Source of the DNA: Betaproteobacteria bacterium
GTDB lineage: Bacteria; Pseudomonadota; Gammaproteobacteria; Burkholderiales; Ferrovaceae
Direction of reading: 5' to 3'
NCBI GenBank assembly: GCA_028866015.1
Contig: JAGWIW010000017.1
Location: 1-37,597 of the forward strand
DNA length: 37,597 bases
A model generated the notes under the pieces. That model was not told the DNA's origin. It ran no database searches and was given only the letters and a program-made list of their open reading frames with translations. The number at the start of each line of letters is the position of its first letter. The stretch's first letter is position 1. Positions 1 to 8,783 of this stretch are shown here, piece by piece. The position numbers were made by a program, and so were the translations under genes.

Positions 1-1
1 G

Positions 2-1318
2 TACAAGACGCTCAAGGCGCGCCGCCTGTGGGACGTCATCATGTCCTCCACCTACGACTACGCCGAACCCGGGTTCATCCTGATCGACCGCGTCAACGAA
101 ATGAACAACAACTGGTGGTGCGAAAACATCCGCGCCACCAATCCCTGCGGAGAGCAACCCCTGCCCCCGTACGGCGCCTGCCTGCTGGGCTCCATCAACC
201 TGACCCGCTTCGTGCGCCGCCCCTTCACGGAGGAAGCCCATTTCGACTGGGACGAGTACCGCGAGGTGGTGCGCGTCTTCACCCGCATGCTGGACAACGT
301 GGTGGACGTGAACGGCCTGCCCCTCAAGCAGCAGCAGGACGAAATCATGCGCAAGCGGCGCCATGGCATGGGCTACCTGGGCCTGGGCTCCACCCTCACG
401 CTGCTCAGGATGGTGTACGGCTCGCCCGAATCCCTGCAATTCACGGAAGAGGTGACGCGGGTGATGGCGGAGGAAGGCTGGAACACCGGCCTCGAACTGG
501 CCGCGGAAAAGGGGCCCGCCCCCATCATGGAAGAGGAATTTGAAGTCACAGCCGAAATGCTCTCCAAGCGCCCGGAAATGACGGCCGATGGCATTCGCGT
601 GGGCGACAAGGTCAAGGGCCGCGTGCTGCTGGGGCGCTACAGCCGCTACATGCAGCAGTTCCCCGAAACCCTGCGCGAGCGCATCGCCAGCGAAGGGGTG
701 CGCTTCACCCACCACAGCTCCATCGCCCCCACCGGGACCATTTCCCTGTCCCTGGGCAACAATGCCAGCAACGGCATCGAACCGTCCTTCGCACACCATT
801 ACAGCCGCAACGTGATCCGCGAGGGCAAGAAGTCCAAGGAGAAAGTGGATGTCTATTCCTACGAACTCCTGGCCTACCGCGAACTGGTCAACCCCAGGGC
901 CATGCCTTTCGCTGAAACGGGTGAAGCACGCCTGCCGGACTACTTCGTGGATTCTTCCAGCATTCCGGCAAGCGCCCATGTGGACATCCAGGCCGCGGCC
1001 CAGAAGTGGATTGACAGTTCCATTTCAAAAACCATCAACGTGCCCACGGATTATCCGTACGAGGACTTCAAGGACATCTATTTCTATGCCTATGAAAAGG
1101 GCCTGAAGGGCTGCACCACCTTCCGTTTCAATCCTGAAGCGTTCCAGGGCGTGCTCGTGACCGAAAAGGACCTGGAAAACACCACCTACCGCTTCACGCT
1201 GGAAGACGGCTCCACAGTGGAAGTCAAAGGCAATGAAACGATCGAGTACGACGGCGAACTGCACAGTGCAGCCAACCTCTACGACGCCTTGAAAGAAGGC
1301 TATTACGGCAAATTCTGA
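2..1318 (+). CDS. nrdJ: Adenosylcobalamin-dependent (class II) ribonucleotide reductase, catalytic subunit, 5'-partial
   Basis: This is the C-terminal 438 residues of a B12-dependent ribonucleotide reductase, which makes deoxyribonucleotides without needing oxygen. The frame is already open at base 2, so the start lies outside the window. The active-site motif NPCGE is encoded at 140-154. Its Cys (146-148) is the expected thiyl-radical residue, and 11 residues later GACLLGS carries a second Cys, the spacing of the Cys322/Cys333 pair known in the Thermotoga enzyme. A phosphate-binding-type APTGTISL motif lies near 730. The protein ends without the cysteine-rich tail of single-chain class II enzymes; that tail is on the next gene, 13 bases downstream. 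This matches the NrdJa/NrdJb split known from Pseudomonas aeruginosa. Family assignment is secure; the N-terminal half cannot be judged. Confidence 0.95.
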   Translation, partial: YKTLKARRLWDVIMSSTYDYAEPGFILIDRVNEMNNNWWCENIRATNPCGEQPLPPYGACLLGSINLTRFVRRPFTEEAHFDWDEYREVVRVFTRMLDNVVDVNGLPLKQQQDEIMRKRRHGMGYLGLGSTLTLLRMVYGSPESLQFTEEVTRVMAEEGWNTGLELAAEKGPAPIMEEEFEVTAEMLSKRPEMTADGIRVGDKVKGRVLLGRYSRYMQQFPETLRERIASEGVRFTHHSSIAPTGTISLSLGNNASNGIEPSFAHHYSRNVIREGKKSKEKVDVYSYELLAYRELVNPRAMPFAETGEARLPDYFVDSSSIPASAHVDIQAAAQKWIDSSISKTINVPTDYPYEDFKDIYFYAYEKGLKGCTTFRFNPEAFQGVLVTEKDLENTTYRFTLEDGSTVEVKGNETIEYDGELHSAANLYDALKEGYYGKF

Positions 1319-1331
1319 CGCGGAGCCCCTC

Positions 1332-2006
1332 ATGACCCTCAAGATAGAAAAGAAAATCATCGGCTACTCCGTGGTCACCGACTCAGCGGAAGCCGAGCCC
1401 GTTCAGAAAACCGCGGAAATCCACCAGCTGGGTGAGCCCCTGTCGCGCCCGGACAAGCTGGTGGGCAACACCTACAAGATCAAGACGCCGGTTACCGACC
1501 ATGCGCTCTACATCACCATCAACGACGTGGTGATGAACGAAGGCACGCCACAGGAACACCGGCGCCCCTTCGAGATCTTCATCAACTCCAAGAACATGGA
1601 GCATTTCCAGTGGATCGTGGCCCTCACGCGCGTGATGTCGGCAGTGTTCCGCAAGGGCGGCGACATCACGTTCCTGGTGGAAGAGCTGCAAAGCGTGTTC
1701 GACCCCAAGGGCGGCTACTTCAAGAAGGGCGGAAAGTACATTCCCAGCCTGGTGGCCGAGATCGGCGAAGTGCTGCGGGAGCACCTGCACGAAATCGGCA
1801 TGCTCAAGCGTCCCGAACATGAAGCGGAGCAGAAGGCGTTCCTCGAAGCCAAGCGCCAGGAATACGCGGAACGCCAGGCTCAGGCCGGCAGCGAAAGCGG
1901 TTTTCCGGCAGGAGCCACCCTGTGTGCCAAATGCTCCACCCAGGCCGTCATCAAGATGGACGGGTGCCTGACCTGTCTCAATTGCGGCGACAGCAAGTGC
2001 GGCTGA
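1332..2006 (+). CDS. nrdJb: Class II ribonucleotide reductase accessory/C-terminal subunit NrdJb (TSCPD domain)
   Basis: A 224-residue protein immediately downstream of nrdJ and clearly in the same operon. The central part (about residues 50-150) resembles the TSCPD region found at the C-terminus of class II reductases, with motifs such as ITFLVEELQSVFDPKGGYF. The C-terminus is cysteine rich: CAKC about 25 residues from the end, then CLTCLNCGDSKCG. It looks like a zinc ribbon followed by the redox pair that re-reduces the active site after turnover. In P. aeruginosa both NrdJa and NrdJb are needed for activity, so a joint function is expected here. A rho-independent terminator follows 24 bases after the stop and closes the operon. 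Confidence 0.9.
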   Translation: MTLKIEKKIIGYSVVTDSAEAEPVQKTAEIHQLGEPLSRPDKLVGNTYKIKTPVTDHALYITINDVVMNEGTPQEHRRPFEIFINSKNMEHFQWIVALTRVMSAVFRKGGDITFLVEELQSVFDPKGGYFKKGGKYIPSLVAEIGEVLREHLHEIGMLKRPEHEAEQKAFLEAKRQEYAERQAQAGSESGFPAGATLCAKCSTQAVIKMDGCLTCLNCGDSKCG

Positions 2007-2029
2007 TGCAACGCCTGTCGCCTGAAAAG

Positions 2030-2054
2030 CGCGCCTCCCGGGGCGCGTTTTTTT
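2030..2054 (+). terminator. Rho-independent terminator after nrdJ-nrdJb
   Basis: A GC stem (CGCGCC at 2030-2035 pairing with GGCGCG at 2042-2047) is followed directly by seven T residues at 2048-2054. It lies 24 bases after the nrdJb stop codon. Confidence 0.9.
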
Positions 2055-2140
2055 GTGCCTTGCAGCATCGCCTGTTCCCGACAAATTAGGCACAATGGTC
2101 CCTATAAAAACAATGCACCAAACCGATACGGGAGAAGGGG

Positions 2141-3259
2141 TTGCAAATCACGCAGCTTCGCTGGGCGCCGGAATCCAGATCATGGGATGGCGGTGAAGCG
2201 TTTGACCGGGCCGACCTGGTGCTTGTGTTCGCCCATGCCGACCATTTCCAGACAGAGGCCTGCTATCACGAACTCAGAAACCGTTTCCCGAAAGCGCTCA
2301 TCGTGGGCTGCTCTTCTGCCGGCAGCATTCTGGGAACAGCCATCAGCGACGGGGATGTGGTGGCCACCGCCGTGCACTTTGGTCACAGCCGGGTACAACT
2401 GGCCTGCGCCCATGACGTGGGCTCCTCGAAATCCGGTTTGCGCAGCATCACCCGCCGCCTGATGGATGCGCTGCAAGGCCCCGACTTGCAGCATGTGCTG
2501 GTTTTTTCCGACGGCCTGGAAGTGAACGGCAGCGAGCTGGCCGCCGGCCTGAGCGATTGCGGGGTGCCTGTGACCGGCGGTCTTGCCGCTGACGGCACCC
2601 GCTTCGCCCGCACCTGGGTCATGGCCGACGCCCCGGCCCGGCCGGGTTCGCTGGCTGCGGTCGGCCTGTATGGCGACCTGCACGCGGCCAGCGGCTGTTT
2701 TGCCGGCTGGCAGGAATTCGGAGCCGAGCGGCATGTGACGCACGCCGAAGGCAACGTGGTTCATGCCATCGACGGTCAGCCGGCACTGGCCCTGTACAAA
2801 CGGTTCCTGGCAGACCAGGCCAACGACCTGCCGGGCAACGGCCTGCGCTTCCCCCTCAGCATCCGCGCCAGCCGGAATGAACAGCCCGTCATTCGCACCC
2901 TGCTGGCGGTGGACGAGGCGTCACAGACGCTGACCTTCGCCGGCGATGTGCCGCAAGGCAGCCTCTGCCGCCTGATGAAAACCAATCTTGACGACCTCAT
3001 CGAAAGCGCAGGGCTGGCTGCTGCCGCCGCACGTCGCGGCCCGGGTGAGCCGGGCCTTTGCCTGGTGGTGAGCTGCGTTGGACGCCGGCTGGTGCTGGGA
3101 CAGCTCACCGAGGAGGAACTGGATCAGGTGCGCGACACCCTGGGTCCGGACATGGCCATCACTGGCTTTTATTCCTACGGCGAACTCGCGCCGTTCAGCG
3201 ACCTCCAGCAGTGTCAGCTGCATAACCAGACCATGACGCTCACCACGCTCCATGAATAG
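2141..3259 (+). CDS. FIST domain sensory protein (FIST_N plus FIST_C)
   Basis: A 372-residue cytosolic protein with the two-part FIST architecture, a domain described as a small-ligand (possibly amino-acid) sensor in signal-transduction proteins. FIST_N spans roughly residues 20-210 and contains ALIVGCSSAG near residue 55 and the typical glycine-rich VTGGLAADG near 145. FIST_C runs from about 215 to 355 and ends in ITGFYSYGELAPF, the usual C-terminal signature. The start is a TTG at 2141, chosen because GGAG sits six bases upstream (2131-2134) and no better ATG lies near. Its last eight bases overlap the start of the next gene, a GGDEF/EAL protein, which suggests translational coupling. I infer that it feeds a ligand signal into that c-di-GMP enzyme. 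Confidence 0.88.
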   Translation: MQITQLRWAPESRSWDGGEAFDRADLVLVFAHADHFQTEACYHELRNRFPKALIVGCSSAGSILGTAISDGDVVATAVHFGHSRVQLACAHDVGSSKSGLRSITRRLMDALQGPDLQHVLVFSDGLEVNGSELAAGLSDCGVPVTGGLAADGTRFARTWVMADAPARPGSLAAVGLYGDLHAASGCFAGWQEFGAERHVTHAEGNVVHAIDGQPALALYKRFLADQANDLPGNGLRFPLSIRASRNEQPVIRTLLAVDEASQTLTFAGDVPQGSLCRLMKTNLDDLIESAGLAAAAARRGPGEPGLCLVVSCVGRRLVLGQLTEEELDQVRDTLGPDMAITGFYSYGELAPFSDLQQCQLHNQTMTLTTLHE

Positions 3260-6023
3260 CACGGTTCCGCCTCCCGACAGCACCATGCACCGTTTGCTGG
3301 CGCGTCAGCTGCAGCGCCATTTCGGCAAGGATTTCGTTCCGGGGAACGAGTGGGGTGCGCTGCTGGAAGCCGTGAGCCGGCATTACCACGAGACTGAAAA
3401 CGAACGACGCCTCCTGGAGAACGCACTGGGCGTGAATTCCCAGGAGCTGACCGAAGCCAATGAACTGTTGCGCGCCAAGGCGGCGCAGGAACAGGCACTG
3501 CTGCGCAGCGTGATGAACTCCATTCCCGACATGATTTTCATCAAGTCACCGGAAGGCATCTACCTGGGCTGCAACCATGCCTTTGAGGCGTTTCTCAGCC
3601 GCCCTGAAAGCGAAATCCTGGGCCGGCGCGACATCGATTTGCTGGACCCTGCCCTGGCCCCCCTGGCCCGACAGGAAGACGAGCGCACGCTCACCCAGGG
3701 TTCTGCGCGCGTGAGCGAATACTGGGTCACCTACCCCAACGGGCAGAAAGTCTGCCTGGAAACCCTGAAAACCCCTTATGCCGACGAAAAAGGGCAGCTG
3801 CTTGGCCTGATCGGCATAGGCCGCAACATCACGGAAAGAAAGCGCGCGGAGCAACGCGAGCGGTTGCGCAGCCAGGCCCTGGAACAGCTGGCCCGCGGCG
3901 CCTCGCTCACCGATGTGCTGAAAACCATCGCCCTGGGCGTGGAATCGGAACGGCCGGACATGCTCTGCACCATCCGCCTGCTCGATCCGAACAACACCCA
4001 GCTGGTCATCGCGGCCGCACCCAGCCTGCCCGAGTTCTACCGCAAAGCCATTGAACGCCGGCCCATCGGCATCGGCGTCACATCCAGCGGCCAGGCAGCC
4101 CATACTCGAAAGATGGTGGTGGTGGAAGACATCACGACCCACCCCAACTGGGCCGCATACAAGGATCTGGCCCTGCAGGCGGGTATCTGCGCCTGCTGGT
4201 CCCAACCCATCCTGAATGCCGCCGACCGCCTGCTCGGCACCTTCGCCATCTATTTCCGCTCGCCGCGCACACCCGATGACGATGACCTGGAACTGGTGAT
4301 CCACTATGCCAACATTGCGGCCATCGCCATCGAACGCGGGGAACTGGAGGAACAGTCCCGCCTGTCCTCCCTCATCCTGCAGAACAGCGGCGAGGGCCTC
4401 GTGGTCACCGACGAGGAGAACCGCATCGTCGCCATCAACCCGGCTTTTTCACGCATCACCGGCTACAGCTTCGAGGAAGTGAAGGGAATGAGCCCCCGCA
4501 TGTTCAAGTCGGACCGTCACGACGCGACCTACTTCCAGGCCATGTGGCGCGACCTGCTCACCCACGGCCAGTGGCAGGGGGAAATCTGGGACCGGCGCAA
4601 GAACGGGGAAACCTATGCCAAGTGGCTCACCATCAACACGGTGCACAACGATGACGGTTCGGTGCACCGCTACGTGGCGCTCTTCTCCGACATCACCGAG
4701 AAAAAGCAGTCGGAAGAACTGATCTGGACCCAGGCCAATTTCGACTCGCTCACCGGCCTGCCCAATCGCAACATGTTCCGCGACCGCCTGTCGCAGGAGC
4801 TGAAAAAATCGAACCGCACCCATCAGCAGGTTGCCCTGCTGCTGATCGACCTCGACAAGTTCAAGGATGTGAACGACACGCTGGGTCATGACGTGGGGGA
4901 CACGCTGCTGAAGGAGACGGCCTATCGCATCCGCACCTGCGTGCGCGAATCCGACACGGTGGCAAGACTGGGCGGCGACGAGTTTGCCGTCATCCTGCCC
5001 GGGCTGGACGGCCACGCCAACCTCGATGCCATTTCCGGAAAAGTCATCGAACGCCTGGCCGAGCCCTATCGCCTGGGCAGCGAAGTGGCCTTCGTTTCGG
5101 CCAGCATCGGCATCGCGCTTTACCCCAACGATGCCGCAGACATCGAGACGCTCATCAAGAACGCCGACCAGGCCATGTATGCCGCCAAGAACAACGGGCG
5201 CAACCGCTACAGCTATTTCACCCTATCGCTGCACGAGGCGGCCCAGCGCCGCATGCGGCTCACCAACGACCTGCGCAGCGCACTGGCCGCGCACCAGTTC
5301 CGGCTTTACTACCAGCCCATCGTGGAACTGGCCACAGGCCGCATCCACAAGGCGGAAGCGCTGATCCGCTGGCTGCATCCGGTACGCGGCCTGCTCAGCC
5401 CCACGGAATTCATTCCGCTGGCGGAGGAAACCGGACTGATCCTCGACATCGGCAACTGGGTGCTGGGCGAATCGGCGCGCCAGGTGGCGCGCTGGCGCCA
5501 GACGATCGACCCGGAATTCCAGGTGAGCGTGAACCGTTCTCCAGTGCAGTTCTATGACCCGGCCCATAACCTGGCCTGCCTGGACGAGCTGCATGCCCAG
5601 AACGTTCCCGGGCGCGCCATCATCTTTGAAATCACCGAGCGCCTGCTGCTGGATGCCCAGTCGAGCGTCAGCGACACGCTGCTGCGCTTCCGCGATTCCG
5701 AAATCCAGGTGGCCATCGACGATTTCGGAACGGGCTACTCTTCCCTGTCCTATCTGCGCAAGTTTGACGTGGATTACCTCAAGATCGACCGCTCCTTCGT
5801 GGAACACCTGGAAACCGATGCCAACAACGTGACCCTGTGCGAAGCCATCATCGTGATGGCGCGCAAGCTGGGCCTCAAGGTCATTGCAGAAGGCGTGGAA
5901 ACCCAGGCCCAGCGCAACATTCTGCTGGCTGCGGGTTGCGACTATGCCCAGGGCTACCTGTTTGCCCAGCCCATGCCCCCGGAAGCTTTCGAAACCCACA
6001 CCAGAAAGCCGGTTTGCTATTAG
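3252..6023 (+). CDS. PAS-GAF-PAS-GGDEF-EAL c-di-GMP signalling protein
   Basis: A 923-residue soluble protein predicted to make and/or degrade cyclic di-GMP. Seen in order: a short coiled coil (about 35-80), a first PAS (about 80-195, ending in the PAC-like GRNITERKRAE), GAF (about 205-365), a second PAS (about 370-490), GGDEF (490-655) and EAL (665-915). The cyclase A-site GGDEF is intact at 574-578, preceded by an RESD (RxxD) inhibitory site. The phosphodiesterase domain keeps EAL (702-704), EITER, DDFGTGYSSL, LKIDRSF and EGVET, so both activities may be real. There are no membrane segments. The ATG at 3252 lies inside the end of the FIST gene, so the two are probably a coupled sensor-effector pair. 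Confidence 0.93.
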   Translation: MNSTVPPPDSTMHRLLARQLQRHFGKDFVPGNEWGALLEAVSRHYHETENERRLLENALGVNSQELTEANELLRAKAAQEQALLRSVMNSIPDMIFIKSPEGIYLGCNHAFEAFLSRPESEILGRRDIDLLDPALAPLARQEDERTLTQGSARVSEYWVTYPNGQKVCLETLKTPYADEKGQLLGLIGIGRNITERKRAEQRERLRSQALEQLARGASLTDVLKTIALGVESERPDMLCTIRLLDPNNTQLVIAAAPSLPEFYRKAIERRPIGIGVTSSGQAAHTRKMVVVEDITTHPNWAAYKDLALQAGICACWSQPILNAADRLLGTFAIYFRSPRTPDDDDLELVIHYANIAAIAIERGELEEQSRLSSLILQNSGEGLVVTDEENRIVAINPAFSRITGYSFEEVKGMSPRMFKSDRHDATYFQAMWRDLLTHGQWQGEIWDRRKNGETYAKWLTINTVHNDDGSVHRYVALFSDITEKKQSEELIWTQANFDSLTGLPNRNMFRDRLSQELKKSNRTHQQVALLLIDLDKFKDVNDTLGHDVGDTLLKETAYRIRTCVRESDTVARLGGDEFAVILPGLDGHANLDAISGKVIERLAEPYRLGSEVAFVSASIGIALYPNDAADIETLIKNADQAMYAAKNNGRNRYSYFTLSLHEAAQRRMRLTNDLRSALAAHQFRLYYQPIVELATGRIHKAEALIRWLHPVRGLLSPTEFIPLAEETGLILDIGNWVLGESARQVARWRQTIDPEFQVSVNRSPVQFYDPAHNLACLDELHAQNVPGRAIIFEITERLLLDAQSSVSDTLLRFRDSEIQVAIDDFGTGYSSLSYLRKFDVDYLKIDRSFVEHLETDANNVTLCEAIIVMARKLGLKVIAEGVETQAQRNILLAAGCDYAQGYLFAQPMPPEAFETHTRKPVCY

Positions 6024-6121
6024 CTTGGGGCTGACCGCCGTTTTTTGTGGGCCGGGATGTTTTTTTCCGGGTGCTACAATGGGCATTCTGAAACCGCAGC
6101 ACGACGTGTTTGGGGGAATCG

Positions 6122-8170
6122 TTGCTGGTCGGCAATTACAATAGCCTGTTGGTCTTCTTCTCGCTGATCGTGGCAATCCTGGCGTCCTACACGGCGCTCG
6201 ACATGGCAGCAAGAGTGACCACGACACAGGGCCGCGCCGCCCGCTGGTGGTTTGCGGGTGGCGCCTGCGCCATGGGATTCGGCATATGGTCCATGCACTT
6301 CGTGGGCATGCTGGCCTTCAGCCTTCCCATCCCCCTGGGCTACGACCCATTCATCACCCTGCTCTCGCTGCTCATCGCCATCGCTTCATCCGCCTTTGCC
6401 CTGTGGATTGTCGGACAGGAAAACCTGCCCTGGCCGCGGCTGGCCCTCAGCGCCCTGCTGATGGGCTCGGGCGTGGCCGGCATGCATTACACCGGGATGG
6501 CGGCCATGCGCATGATCCCCGCCATCCATTACGAACCGGCACTGCTGGTGCTTTCCATCCTGATTGCCATCCTCGCCTCCGGCGCCGCCTTGCACCTGGC
6601 TTTCCAGTTGCGGCAACACACGTCCCGGGTGCGTGCGTGGCGCGCGGGAGCGGCCGTGGTCATGGGCTTTGCCATCGTCGGCATGCACTACACCGGCATG
6701 GCCGCTGCCGAATTTCCCCAGGGCAGCATCTGTGGCGCGGCCCACAGTCCGGTGAGCGCCGGCTGGCTGGCTCTCGTCATCATCCTGATCACGCTGGCCG
6801 TGATGGGCATTGCCCTGCTCACGTCCCTCATGGATTTCCGCATGGAAATGCGCACGGCCGTGCTGGCAAACTCGCTGCAGGAAGCCAACCGCGAGCTGCG
6901 CTACCTGACCCTGCACGATGCCCTCACCAAGCTGCCCAACCGCATGCTGCTGGAAGATCGCCTGGCGCAGGCGATCCAGGTGGGCGAACGGGAAGGCATC
7001 AGCTTTGTCGTGCTGCTCATGGACCTGGACAGCTTCAAGAGCATCAACGACGCCTACGGCCACCAAGTGGGCGATCAGCTCCTGGTGGAAATCACGCTGC
7101 GCATCGAATCCGCCGTGCGCGCCCAGGACACCGTGGCGCGCCTGGGCAGCGACGAATTCGTGCTGCTCGCCACCATCCCGGAACTGCCCGATGCCGCGGC
7201 CATTGCCGACAAGCTGCTGTCCGTGCTGCATGCGCCCTTTCAGGTGGAGGGGCATGAGCTGCGCATCTCGGCCAGCATCGGCATCGCCGTGTATCCGGAA
7301 AACGGACGCCAGCCCAACGATCTCTTCACCAATGCCAGTGCCGCCGTGCAACAGGCCAAGGCCCAGGGACGCAACACCTACTGTTTTTTCGAGTCGTCCA
7401 TGAACACCAACGTGCACGAACAGCTGCAGCTTGCGCAGGACCTGCATGCAGCCCTGGACCGTCACGAGCTGGTGCTCTACTACCAACCCAAGGTCAGCGT
7501 GGCAGAAGGCAGCGTGATCGGCGTGGAGGCCCTGGTGCGCTGGCAGCATCCGGAACACGGGCTCATTCCTCCGGACCGATTCATTCCCATGGCGGAACAC
7601 ACCGGGCTCATCGTTCCCCTCGGCAACTGGGTTCTTGACGAAGCCTGCCGACAGATGGCGCAATGGCTGCGTGAGGGACGGGCGCACTGGACCATGGCCG
7701 TCAACCTGTCGGCCCTGCAGTTCAGTCATGCCAGCCTGGTTCGTACCGTGGAAACGACGCTGGCGCGCCATGCGCTGCCTCCCCGCTGCCTGGTTCTGGA
7801 AATCACGGAATCCACGGCCATGCGCGACGTGAACGCGAGCCTGCGCATCCTGCAGCAGCTGCACCGCATGGGCGTGAAAATCTGCATCGATGATTTCGGC
7901 ACCGGCTATTCCAGCCTGCTCTACCTGAAGCGCCTGCCGGCCGACGAACTCAAGATCGACCGCGGGTTCGTGAGCGATCTCGCGCACGACTCGGAAGATG
8001 CGGCCATCGTGACCGCCATCGTGGCGCTGGGGCGGGCACTCAATCTGGAAATCGTGGCGGAAGGCGTGGAAACCCACGAACAGAAGGAATTCCTCACGCG
8101 CCTGGGCTGCCACATGTTGCAAGGCTACCTGCTGGGACGCCCGGTGCCGGCCCACGAACTGCCCCCCTGA
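6122..8170 (+). CDS. MHYT-GGDEF-EAL integral membrane c-di-GMP protein
   Basis: A 682-residue protein with an N-terminal seven-helix MHYT sensor (about 1-225), GGDEF (about 255-420) and EAL (about 430-675). Three MHYT-type motifs are visible: SMHFVGM, GMHYTGMAAM and GMHYTGMAAA. The family is proposed to bind copper and sense O2, NO or CO. The cyclase motif is GSDEF (342-346), with Ser replacing the second Gly, while the RAQD inhibitory site is kept, so the domain may be weak or act as a c-di-GMP/GTP-binding module. The EAL domain keeps EAL (469-471), NLS, EITES, DDFGTGYSSL and EGVET. TTG at 6122 is preferred because GGGGGAA (6112-6118) precedes it and the family usually begins close to this point; an in-frame TTG at 6110 lacks an RBS. 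A TACAAT at 6075-6080 is a possible -10. Confidence 0.9.
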   Translation: MLVGNYNSLLVFFSLIVAILASYTALDMAARVTTTQGRAARWWFAGGACAMGFGIWSMHFVGMLAFSLPIPLGYDPFITLLSLLIAIASSAFALWIVGQENLPWPRLALSALLMGSGVAGMHYTGMAAMRMIPAIHYEPALLVLSILIAILASGAALHLAFQLRQHTSRVRAWRAGAAVVMGFAIVGMHYTGMAAAEFPQGSICGAAHSPVSAGWLALVIILITLAVMGIALLTSLMDFRMEMRTAVLANSLQEANRELRYLTLHDALTKLPNRMLLEDRLAQAIQVGEREGISFVVLLMDLDSFKSINDAYGHQVGDQLLVEITLRIESAVRAQDTVARLGSDEFVLLATIPELPDAAAIADKLLSVLHAPFQVEGHELRISASIGIAVYPENGRQPNDLFTNASAAVQQAKAQGRNTYCFFESSMNTNVHEQLQLAQDLHAALDRHELVLYYQPKVSVAEGSVIGVEALVRWQHPEHGLIPPDRFIPMAEHTGLIVPLGNWVLDEACRQMAQWLREGRAHWTMAVNLSALQFSHASLVRTVETTLARHALPPRCLVLEITESTAMRDVNASLRILQQLHRMGVKICIDDFGTGYSSLLYLKRLPADELKIDRGFVSDLAHDSEDAAIVTAIVALGRALNLEIVAEGVETHEQKEFLTRLGCHMLQGYLLGRPVPAHELPP

Positions 8171-8227
8171 AAGTTTTTCTTACAAACCGTGCACAGTCCG
8201 AAACGGGTTCCTGGTTACCATGACGCC

Positions 8228-8782
8228 ATGCACCGTTTCCTGCTCCCCGTTATTGCCCTGTTGTGCGCCGGGCTTTCTGCCTGCAGCACGATGGTTCCCG
8301 AGCCGCTGGCCGGCAACAGCTTTGCCGATGTGACGATCGGCCAGGCGCAAAGCCAGCCGGAAGTGATGGGGCTGCATGTGCGCTGGGGCGGCACCATCGC
8401 ACACACCCTGCCCGGCCCCAGGGACACCTGTTTTGAAGTGGTGAACCGCCCGCTGGATGAACAGGCACGCCCCGAACAGGATGACCGCAGCGACGGCCGC
8501 TTCATGGCCTGCCTGTCGGGCTTCTACGATCCGGAAGTGTATGCGCCCAAACGGGAAATCACCGTCATCGGCACCCTGCAGACGCCCACCATCGGCAAGA
8601 TTGGCAACCACGACTACGTGTACCCGAAAGTGGCCGTGGACACGCTGTACCTTTGGCCGCGGCGGGTGCTGCGGCCGTTCAACCCTGCCATGAACTTCGG
8701 TCCCGACCCCTTCATGTACCAGGAACCCTGGTTGTACGGCCCCATGGGCCCGATGGGGGAGCCCTGGGGCATGGGCTGGTGA
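8228..8782 (+). CDS. Slp-family outer-membrane lipoprotein
   Basis: A 184-residue predicted lipoprotein of the Slp/YeaY family, starvation-inducible outer-membrane proteins of unknown molecular function. The N-terminus is a short signal peptide ending in the lipobox LSAC (Cys about residue 18). The body contains the family-typical QAQSQPEVMGLHVRWGG, then FEVVNRPLD, SGFYDPEVYA and REITVIGTL. The C-terminal tail is rich in Pro, Met, Gly and Trp, with repeated GPMG, which is unusual and probably disordered. ATG 8228 is chosen over a GTG at 8189 because the signal peptide starts properly there, although no strong RBS is visible. Its stop is one base from the stop of the convergent LysR gene. Confidence 0.88.
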   Translation: MHRFLLPVIALLCAGLSACSTMVPEPLAGNSFADVTIGQAQSQPEVMGLHVRWGGTIAHTLPGPRDTCFEVVNRPLDEQARPEQDDRSDGRFMACLSGFYDPEVYAPKREITVIGTLQTPTIGKIGNHDYVYPKVAVDTLYLWPRRVLRPFNPAMNFGPDPFMYQEPWLYGPMGPMGEPWGMGW

Positions 8783-8783
8783 T

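Noticed and set aside
6386-8155. 589-codon minus-strand frame opposite the MHYT-GGDEF-EAL gene
   Set aside because: Shadow of a multi-domain protein with intact motifs; composition is typical of antisense GC-rich frames.
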